A stretch of DNA of 13,753 nt from JAUSIK01 sp964362915 (GTDB taxonomy: Archaea > Nanobdellota > Nanobdellia > Pacearchaeales > GW2011-AR1). Within the stretch, counting starts at the first letter, position 1. The number at the start of each line of letters is the position of its first letter. The position numbers were made by a program, and so were the translations under genes. Location of the stretch: assembly GCA_964362915.1 (NCBI GenBank), contig CAYIGH010000026.1, positions 1-13,753 of the forward strand, given 5' to 3'. Positions 4,721-10,734 of the stretch are shown piece by piece. The notes below the pieces were generated by a model that was not told the origin of the DNA, made no database searches, and saw nothing but the letters and a program-made list of their open reading frames with translations.

Positions 4721-7700
4721 ATGGAAGAAAAAAAAGGGCATCATAAAGAATCTGATAAAAATAATCAATATCCGCAATTCGTAAAATGGTTCTCAGAATT
4801 AAGCAATAAGGATGTTGCAATTGCCGGAGGAAAAGGCGCAAGTCTTGCAGAAATGTATAATCATAATTTTCCAGTTCCCCCAGGATTCATAATTACAGCA
4901 CAGGCTTATCAATATTTCATAGAAAAATCAGAAATCTCTGAGCAAATAAAAAATATTTTGTCTATTTTAGATATAGAAGACACAGATGCATTGAACAAAT
5001 CTACAGAAAATATAAGAGAGATGATTAAAAATGCAAAGATGCCTAAAGAACTTTCAGATGCTATTTTAGAGGCTTATGATATCTTAGATATTGATAAGCA
5101 AAAGATTTCTAAAGCAGGCCATGGAGCTTTAGAGATATTAAAAACAGGGCATGAGCCCCCATTTGTAGCGGTGAGGTCTTCGGCAACAACAGAAGATCTA
5201 GCTGATGCAAGTTTCGCAGGGCAGCAGGACACATTTTTAAATATAAAGGGCAATAGGGAATTAATAGAAAAAGTAAAAGCCTGTTTCGCCTCCTTGTTTA
5301 CAGCAAGGGCCACTTATTACAGGCAGAAAAAAGGATTTGCCCATGATAAGGCATATTTGGCAGTTGTAGTTCAAAGAATGATTGATTCTGAAAAATCAGG
5401 AGTTATGTTCTCAAAAAATCCAGTGAAAGCCGAGGATAGTATAGTTATTGAGGCGGTTTGGGGCTTGGGGGAAGGCATAGTTTCAGGCCAGATAAAGCCA
5501 GACCATTATGTAGTTGCAGGCAATTTAGAAAAATTTGAGATAAAAGAAATGAAAGTAGCAGATAAGAAAATAGCAATCGTGAGAAATTCTGCTGGAAAAA
5601 ATGAAACAGTTAAGCTAAGAGAGGAAAGAAGCAAACAGCAGGTTTTAACAAATTACGAAATAAAAAGACTGGCGCAATATGGAAAGCAATTAGAGGACCA
5701 TTATAACAAGCCGCAAGACATAGAATTCGCCATTGAAAGAAACACAATCTATGTAGTACAATCAAGGCCAATTACAACAATTGCCTCAGATAGAAAAGGA
5801 GCAGAATTAAAAGGAAAGATTCTTCTTTCAGGATTAGGGGCTTCCCCAGGCATTGCATCAGGAACAGTCAAAATAATTCGTTCAATGGATGATCTTCCTA
5901 AAATAAAAAAAGATGATGTTCTGGTTACAAAAATGACAAATCCAGACATGGTTGTAGCAATGCAGAAAGCATCAGCCATAGTAACAGATGAAGGAGGATT
6001 GACTTGTTTTTCTGGGGATACAACTATACTAACAAGTAAAAGCTTTATGACAATAAAAGAAGCAACAGAACTTGTTAAATCGGGAGAAGAAATAATCCTT
6101 TTGGCATATGATACAAAAAATAAAAAAGCTTTATGGAAAAAAATTATTTCTGCAGGTAACAGAAAAAGGTTTGCTATAAGGGTCTCTGTTTCTCAGAAAG
6201 GAACTATGGATGAGAATACATTAGATTTGACTCCTGATCACAAAATGATAATTTTTGACAAGAGAGAGTTAATTAAAGAAAGAATAGATTCTATATTGGA
6301 AAAAGAAGATTACGTATGTTTAATAGATAAATTACCAGCGGCAAACAAAGTTAATCAAGAAAAGCTGGCTTATTTAATGGGCGCTCTTTTGTCAGACAGA
6401 CACGTTAAAATAGACAAATATCATACTGGGAATTATAGGAGAGGCTATATTACATTTACTCAGAAAGATATACCCTCTAAGAGAGAATTTATTTCTACTG
6501 TAAGGTCATATTTTGAGGAATGTTTTGGCCATAAGTTCAATGAAGGAAGAATAAAACATAGCAGCAGTTACTTAGGAGGAAGACTAATTCAAGGGAGCGC
6601 CATGGATTATAGTTGCTATAATTTATATGTAGCTTTAGAAATAACTAAGCTATCTCAAAATTTGGATTCATGGGTTTTAACTTTAGACGACTCTTCTTGC
6701 CTGAATCTTCTAGCAGGATTAATAGACGGAGATGGATGTTTTTATAAGAACAGATTGCATATTTATTGCGATAAAGAAAATGTTTTACAAGGCCTAATCT
6801 TAGCATGCCTTAATCTAGGCATATTCCCTCAGATAACGAAAAATAGAACAATCCATCATGTCCAAATCTTAGAGAGATTATCGGATATCTTAGCATATAC
6901 AAAGAGAGTGAAAGGAAGCATTACAAAGAAAATGAATGGCACTAAATTTTTCTCAGCAAAAAGAGTACTTTCCAATATAATAGATGAAGTAAATTACAAA
7001 GGGAGAATTAAACTTTATGCCAATAACAATTTATTAATAGACTCGGACAAGATTAGAGATTACATCATTCCATTAGCTCCGAAAGAAAATAAAGAAGAGT
7101 TGGAAAAGATAATTACTTCGGGCTTGAGGGCGCATAGGGTAAAGAAGATTTCTGATATAGGCCAAATAGAAGTATATAATTTAGAGGTCGAAGCTGATAA
7201 TGAAATGGACCATAACTTTGTAGTATTTACTAGTAAATATACTCCTCTCTTAGTTTCAAATTCACATGCAAGTATTGTATCGCGTGAAATGGGCATTCCA
7301 GCTATTGTCGGAACAGGTGAAGCAACTCAAAAATTAAAGGAAGGCGAAATAATTACAGTAGACGGCTCTTCTGGAAAAGTGTTTGAAGGAAAAGCAGAAA
7401 CACATTTGGCTGAAATAAAGCAAATTGTTCCTACAAAAACAAAAATTAAAGTAATAGTTGATCTACCTGATTTTGCTCAAAGAGCAGCTCTGTCAGGAGC
7501 AAAAGCAGTCGGCTTAGTAAGATTAGAAGGAATAATAGCAAGTTCAGGAAAACACCCAATAAAATTCTTAAAAGAAGGAAAAATAAATGATTACACTAAA
7601 ATTCTTGTGGAGGGGCTAAAGAAGATTGCAGAGCCATTTGAAGAAATATGGGTAAGAAGTTCAGATATAAGAACTGATGAATTCAGGCATTTGGAAGGCG

Positions 7701-8659
7701 CCCCTAAAGAAGTTGAAGGAAATCCGATGTTGGGCGATCATGGTATAAGACTCAGTTTAAAATATCCTGATATATTAAAAGCAGAATTAACAGCCGTGAA
7801 AAACATAGCCCATATATTCCCTAACAAAAATATTGGATTAATGATGCCGCAAGTTATCAGCGTTTCGGAATTAAAACAGACAAAGGCCTTAGCCAGAGAA
7901 ATAAACATGCCTAAAAATATTAAAATAGGAATAATGGTAGAGACACCGGCCGCAGTGCAGATAATTAATGATTTATGTGAGGAAGGCATAGATTTCATAA
8001 GCTTTGGATCAAACGATTTAACACAATATACTCTTGCTATTGACAGAAATAATAAGGATGTTCAGAATTTATATGATGAAATGAATCCAGCAGTCTTAAA
8101 TTCAATAAGTTATGTAATAAGGAGATGCAAGAAATATGGCGTTGAAACAAGCATCTGCGGGCAGGCAGGGAGCAGGGAAGATATGGCAAGATTCCTCCTC
8201 TCTCAAGGAATTGACAGCATCTCAGTAAATGCAGACGCAGCTTATAAGATAAGCGAATTAATAGCAAGATTAGAAAGCTCAAAACCAGAAATAAAAGAAA
8301 TTAAACAGGAAAAAGAGGAGATAATAATTGAAGATACGCTTCAGGATGCAGGTTATTCTGAGCCAGACGATCAATCAAAGAAAGATTCACAGCAGGAATT
8401 GCAAGAAGTAGAAGAGATTGCTCTATTAGCGCCAGCAATTCAATCACAAAATAATTCAAAAGATATAGAAGAAGTAGTCTTAGAAGAACTGGGCGATGAT
8501 TATATGCCTGGCAATGCCAATAATAGAGAAAAAGAAGAAGTTCCTTCTTTAAATGACGCAATCCCAATAGAATCAGAGCATCTTGAAGAAAATGAAGAAG
8601 TCAAAGAAGAAATTGATCTAACACAAGAAAAAGAATGGGATGGCGAGAAAAGTAACTAA
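4721..8659 (+). CDS. ppsA: Phosphoenolpyruvate synthase with an in-frame intein
   Basis: PEP synthase (pyruvate, water dikinase) makes PEP, AMP and phosphate from pyruvate and ATP and feeds gluconeogenesis in the cytoplasm. Precursor domains in order: variable Lys/His-rich N-terminus (1-19); ATP-grasp domain (20-350) with GGKGASL at 36-42, VRSSATTEDL at 151-160 and SFAGQQDTFLN at 164-174; swivelling phosphohistidine domain (about 366-428 and 848-890); intein (429-847); TIM-barrel pyruvate site (about 905-1180) with TDEFRHLEG (985-993), NPMLGDHGIR (1001-1010), MVETPAA (1072-1078), GSNDLTQY (1096-1103) and catalytic Cys1146 in ICGQA. The phosphohistidine is His849 in SHASIVSREMGIP. After splicing the protein would be 893 residues, of which about 766 match the enzyme. 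The last 127 residues form an acidic, probably disordered tail. All catalytic motifs are present, so the spliced enzyme should be active. Confidence 0.95.
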   Translation: MEEKKGHHKESDKNNQYPQFVKWFSELSNKDVAIAGGKGASLAEMYNHNFPVPPGFIITAQAYQYFIEKSEISEQIKNILSILDIEDTDALNKSTENIREMIKNAKMPKELSDAILEAYDILDIDKQKISKAGHGALEILKTGHEPPFVAVRSSATTEDLADASFAGQQDTFLNIKGNRELIEKVKACFASLFTARATYYRQKKGFAHDKAYLAVVVQRMIDSEKSGVMFSKNPVKAEDSIVIEAVWGLGEGIVSGQIKPDHYVVAGNLEKFEIKEMKVADKKIAIVRNSAGKNETVKLREERSKQQVLTNYEIKRLAQYGKQLEDHYNKPQDIEFAIERNTIYVVQSRPITTIASDRKGAELKGKILLSGLGASPGIASGTVKIIRSMDDLPKIKKDDVLVTKMTNPDMVVAMQKASAIVTDEGGLTCFSGDTTILTSKSFMTIKEATELVKSGEEIILLAYDTKNKKALWKKIISAGNRKRFAIRVSVSQKGTMDENTLDLTPDHKMIIFDKRELIKERIDSILEKEDYVCLIDKLPAANKVNQEKLAYLMGALLSDRHVKIDKYHTGNYRRGYITFTQKDIPSKREFISTVRSYFEECFGHKFNEGRIKHSSSYLGGRLIQGSAMDYSCYNLYVALEITKLSQNLDSWVLTLDDSSCLNLLAGLIDGDGCFYKNRLHIYCDKENVLQGLILACLNLGIFPQITKNRTIHHVQILERLSDILAYTKRVKGSITKKMNGTKFFSAKRVLSNIIDEVNYKGRIKLYANNNLLIDSDKIRDYIIPLAPKENKEELEKIITSGLRAHRVKKISDIGQIEVYNLEVEADNEMDHNFVVFTSKYTPLLVSNSHASIVSREMGIPAIVGTGEATQKLKEGEIITVDGSSGKVFEGKAETHLAEIKQIVPTKTKIKVIVDLPDFAQRAALSGAKAVGLVRLEGIIASSGKHPIKFLKEGKINDYTKILVEGLKKIAEPFEEIWVRSSDIRTDEFRHLEGAPKEVEGNPMLGDHGIRLSLKYPDILKAELTAVKNIAHIFPNKNIGLMMPQVISVSELKQTKALAREINMPKNIKIGIMVETPAAVQIINDLCEEGIDFISFGSNDLTQYTLAIDRNNKDVQNLYDEMNPAVLNSISYVIRRCKKYGVETSICGQAGSREDMARFLLSQGIDSISVNADAAYKISELIARLESSKPEIKEIKQEKEEIIIEDTLQDAGYSEPDDQSKKDSQQELQEVEEIALLAPAIQSQNNSKDIEEVVLEELGDDYMPGNANNREKEEVPSLNDAIPIESEHLEENEEVKEEIDLTQEKEWDGEKSN
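6005..7261 (+). other. Intein with LAGLIDADG homing endonuclease in PEP synthase
   Basis: A 419-residue intein interrupts PEP synthase between GGLT and SHAS. Block A is CFSGDTTILT with Cys1. Block B is TPDH at 76-79, with His79. The endonuclease has two dodecapeptide motifs, LMGALLSDR (124-132, Asp131) and LAGLIDGDG (236-244, Asp243); both catalytic acids are kept although the first motif is divergent. Block F is VYNLEVEA...DHNF (390-405), with Asn in place of the usual Asp and His403 kept. The C-terminus is LLVSN, with terminal Asn419 and +1 Ser. The penultimate His common to most inteins is Ser418. Splicing is still likely, because inteins lacking this His are known and because enzyme activity requires it. 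Inteins are known from archaeal PEP synthases; whether this is the same insertion point I infer from the motif. Confidence 0.93.
8276..8659 (+). other. Acidic low-complexity tail of PEP synthase
   Basis: Codons 1186-1312 encode 127 residues beyond the catalytic barrel. They are rich in Glu, Asp, Gln, Ser and Asn, with no hydrophobic core (for example EEVVLEELGDDYMPGN at residues 1250-1265). Standard PEP synthases end near the barrel. The tail reads in frame without a stop and shows normal codon use, so it seems part of the protein. A role in partner binding or oligomer control is possible but not shown. Confidence 0.75.
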
Positions 8660-8763
8660 TGTCCTTTTTCCCATCCATCATAAAAATGAATTTGAGGAAA
8701 ACTTTCCTTTAATTTTTCCCAGTCCTTTGTTCTTAAAATTTCAGGCAATAGAGGAGAATCAAC
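8656..8763 (-). pseudogene. Possible gene remnant, convergent with PEP synthase
   Basis: The minus strand carries an open stretch whose last 36 codons read VDSPLLPEILRTKDWEKLK, then ESFPQIHFYDGWEKGH and a stop. This looks like genuine protein rather than a shadow, since the region does not overlap another gene except for 4 bases. A TATA element on the minus strand (8782-8790) predicts transcription starting near 8760. No ATG or GTG occurs in frame after that point; a TTG at 8748 would give only 30 residues. It may be the 3' end of a degraded gene, a short gene with an unusual start, or chance. No family was recognised. Confidence 0.25.
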
Positions 8764-8781
8764 TAATTTTATATTTTGCGC

Positions 8782-8790
8782 ATTTATAAA
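8782..8790 (-). promoter_or_regulatory. Minus-strand TATA element in a divergent promoter
   Basis: On the minus strand this reads TTTATAAAT and is preceded by ACAATAGAAAGA, the same bases that precede the plus-strand TATA at 8833-8840. It would direct leaderless transcription from about 8760 toward the end of PEP synthase. Confidence 0.4.
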
Positions 8791-8836
8791 TCTTTCTATT
8801 GTAGTGACTAAAAAGAAGTAACAATAGAAAGATTTA
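8787..8836. repeat. Perfect 16-bp inverted repeat with back-to-back promoters
   Basis: TAAATCTTTCTATTGT (8787-8802) is the exact reverse complement of ACAATAGAAAGATTTA (8821-8836), with an 18-base spacer. Each arm ends in a TATA element facing outward, so the repeat amounts to two copies of one BRE-plus-TATA promoter in divergent orientation, or a large operator over both promoters. A stem formed in RNA is less likely, because the repeat lies upstream of the predicted plus-strand start at about 8862. Confidence 0.7.
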
Positions 8837-8861
8837 AATACTTTTAATGTGTATAGAAATA

Positions 8862-9710
8862 ATGGCAAAAAGCACATCAGAAGGAACAAAAGAAAAAAGG
8901 ACAGAGCACTTAGATGAACTCCTAAATCAGGCAAAAAAGTCAGCTGACTTAGAAGAAAAAATAAAAATAGCTACTAGCTATACAGGGGATAAAAGGAATA
9001 ATTCTATTAATGAGTTAAGAGAGACAGCATACAAAGCAGGAGAAAAATATGGAGAATACCCGAGAAATAATATAAAAAGTTCGGACGGCCTGAAAGACAA
9101 GCCAGATGAGATTTTGAGAGGAGCGTCTTTGGCACTTCTAGATGCAAACAAAGAGTCTGTCGATTACATAAATTCTAATTTAGAATCTATTATAGATGAA
9201 GTAGATGACGAACATATTACAAGGGAAGAGATTATAAGGAATAATCTAGTGGCATCAGAAGCAGAAAAAGACTATCAAGAAGTTGCAGGAAAGTATCTTG
9301 AGAATGTAGCAAGACTAAAACAAGCAAAGGAGATAAAAGAAAGTGACTTTGATAAATTATCCCCCCAGGAAAGACTAAGGATTTACAGGGCAATTGCTCC
9401 TCTTGTTGAAAGGGAAAAGGCAAAGGAACTTTACGCTAAAGGTTTAAATGAAGAATATATAAGCGCAATTACAGCACTAGCAAGAGCTGCTGCAGAAGAA
9501 GGAGATATTCCAGAGAGATTAGTGAGCAAGGCAAAAGAAGAATACGTAAAAGAATTAGAGAAAGAGGCAGAAGGCTATAGAAAGAGCGCCGAAGGAAAGA
9601 AAGGCATTGTAGAATATGTTAAAGATTCTCTAAAGAAACTTGTCAGAGAAGGGGAAGCAGAAAGAGACAGGGCAGTCATAAGACTACTTTACGAAGTTTA
9701 TAAGAAATAA
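8862..9710 (+). CDS. Charged helical protein of unknown function
   Basis: A soluble protein of 282 residues, almost wholly alpha-helical and rich in Glu, Lys and Ala, with no membrane segment, Cys or Trp. Possible helical or coiled-coil segments include HLDELLNQAKKSADLEEKIK (residues 16-35) and the C-terminal third. I do not recognise a family. An ATG 15 bases upstream (8847) is in frame, but the TATA element at 8833-8840 is centred about 25 bases before 8862, which fits the leaderless pattern of the other genes. I therefore prefer 8862 (protein beginning MAKSTSEGTK). Its promoter lies in the 16-bp inverted repeat. It ends 5 bases before the stop of a convergent gene. A structural or scaffold role is possible, without evidence. 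Confidence 0.8.
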   Translation: MAKSTSEGTKEKRTEHLDELLNQAKKSADLEEKIKIATSYTGDKRNNSINELRETAYKAGEKYGEYPRNNIKSSDGLKDKPDEILRGASLALLDANKESVDYINSNLESIIDEVDDEHITREEIIRNNLVASEAEKDYQEVAGKYLENVARLKQAKEIKESDFDKLSPQERLRIYRAIAPLVEREKAKELYAKGLNEEYISAITALARAAAEEGDIPERLVSKAKEEYVKELEKEAEGYRKSAEGKKGIVEYVKDSLKKLVREGEAERDRAVIRLLYEVYKK

Positions 9711-9727
9711 TTTTTCATTTTTTCTTT
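9711..9727 (+). terminator. T-rich tract after the helical protein gene
   Basis: TTTTTCATTTTTTCTTT directly follows the stop codon of the plus-strand gene and overlaps the last codons of the convergent gene. It fits an archaeal oligo-T terminator. Confidence 0.45.
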
Positions 9728-10563
9728 GAATCCAAAATCTGATCAATGAGCTTTGTCATTTCCAATAAAAAAGATTCAGCCCTTTCCTGCCACTTGTCAA
9801 TTTCTCCACCTTTAACTTCGTGTATTTCTCCGTGTATTATCCCTTTATGCAGAACATAAATTTCTCTCAATTCTCTTACGTTCTCTAATTTAAGCATTCC
9901 TGTATCAACAAATTGCGTCTTTAGCATTTGAGGAATATGCTCAGGACTGGGAGGCAGTTGCCCTGCTGTAATCAAGGCTGCCTGAGCAGACTCAATCATT
10001 GTCCAATAAACACCCTCTATAGAACCAAGAATAGCTAGTTTGCTTCTGCCCAAATGCACTGGCGCTCTTTGTAACGCATTATAAACTGATTCAGGTGTTG
10101 ACCTGATTCTTCCTTGCAATAACAACGCCTTCAATGGATTAAAAAATCCGCCGTAATCAATCAATGCCTCCCCATATCTTAATATATTCAACACAACAGG
10201 ATCTCCCTGCATTAAATCCTGCCACCATGTTGTTAATTTTATAGTATTTATATGCAATTCTCTCGGATATTTTTGTTCTGTAATTAATTTGCCCAGCTCT
10301 TCCCTATACCATGCAATCAATTCTAAATCCCAATTTATAGCAGCATCGTCTATAATAAGAATAATATCAATATCTGAGCCGGGTTTTGCATCATTTTTCG
10401 CCTGTGAGCCGAACAAGACCGAGGCCTTTATTATCCTGTCAAATTTCTTCTGTATCTTCCCAGCAAAATCTACAGCTATCTCTTTCTCATTAATAAGCTT
10501 CCTGGGCTGAAGAGGCAATGTCTTTATATTATCCTCTTTTTTCTTCACCTTCTTCTTTTCCAT
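9715..10563 (-). CDS. Nucleotidyltransferase with HEPN-like C-terminal domain
   Basis: The N-terminal half is a minimal nucleotidyltransferase of the pol-beta fold: GSQAKNDAKPGSDIDIILI at residues 52-70 gives the GS...DxD motif with Asp64 and Asp66, flanked by the strand ASVLF (47-51). The usual third acidic residue is not evident near LHINTI (103-108). The C-terminal half (about 145-277) is helical and resembles HEPN domains, with ESAQAALITAGQLPPSPEHI at 191-210 and a candidate RxxxxxH at Arg233-His239 (REIYVLH). In many prokaryotes MNT and HEPN are separate antitoxin and toxin genes, and the MNT protein AMPylates and silences the HEPN RNase. Here both would be in one chain, so it may be a self-contained module or a substrate-modifying enzyme. 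The first 20 residues are Lys-rich. A TATA at 10587-10594 supports a leaderless start at 10563. Confidence 0.75.
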   Translation of the reverse strand: MEKKKVKKKEDNIKTLPLQPRKLINEKEIAVDFAGKIQKKFDRIIKASVLFGSQAKNDAKPGSDIDIILIIDDAAINWDLELIAWYREELGKLITEQKYPRELHINTIKLTTWWQDLMQGDPVVLNILRYGEALIDYGGFFNPLKALLLQGRIRSTPESVYNALQRAPVHLGRSKLAILGSIEGVYWTMIESAQAALITAGQLPPSPEHIPQMLKTQFVDTGMLKLENVRELREIYVLHKGIIHGEIHEVKGGEIDKWQERAESFLLEMTKLIDQILDSKKK

Positions 10564-10586
10564 ATTATATATTCTAATATATATTA

Positions 10587-10594
10587 TATTTAAA
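10587..10594 (-). promoter_or_regulatory. TATA element of the nucleotidyltransferase gene
   Basis: On the minus strand TTTAAATA is centred about 27 bases before the ATG at 10563. It gives this gene its own leaderless promoter, independent of the upstream TIM-barrel transcript. Confidence 0.55.
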
Positions 10595-10630
10595 TCTTAA
10601 CTTCGTTAATATATTCTCTTTAATCCCCTG

Positions 10631-10729
10631 CTAAAGCATTAAATCTAATCTCAAGTTTAATAATATTAATATAAATACAATAGCAGCTATCCAAAATAAT
10701 ACATCTTGAACATTTATTTTTTTTGTCAT
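10631..10729 (-). CDS. 32-residue single-span membrane peptide
   Basis: A short ORF starting five bases after the TIM-barrel stop codon. It has a basic N-terminus (MTKKINVQD), an uninterrupted hydrophobic helix (VLFWIAAIVFILILLNL, residues 10-26) and a short end (RLDLML). This is the plan of a one-pass small membrane protein with the Lys-rich end inside. No Shine-Dalgarno site is apparent, so translation would depend on reinitiation after the upstream gene. About 70 bases separate it from the next promoter and gene, and no other ORF there competes for the region. Function is unknown. Its tight link to the TIM-barrel gene suggests it may tether that protein or act with it. Confidence 0.55.
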   Translation of the reverse strand: MTKKINVQDVLFWIAAIVFILILLNLRLDLML

Positions 10730-10734
10730 GTGGC

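Noticed and set aside
8847..8861. Upstream ATG giving a five-residue longer helical protein
   Set aside because: The TATA element is only about 11 bases before it, too close for a start in the transcript; 8862 fits the leaderless spacing.
8764..8934. N-terminal half of a long minus-strand ORF reading through the divergent promoter
   Set aside because: It is antisense to the start of the helical protein gene and has a Leu/Phe-rich shadow composition; only the part below about 8763 was kept as a doubtful remnant.
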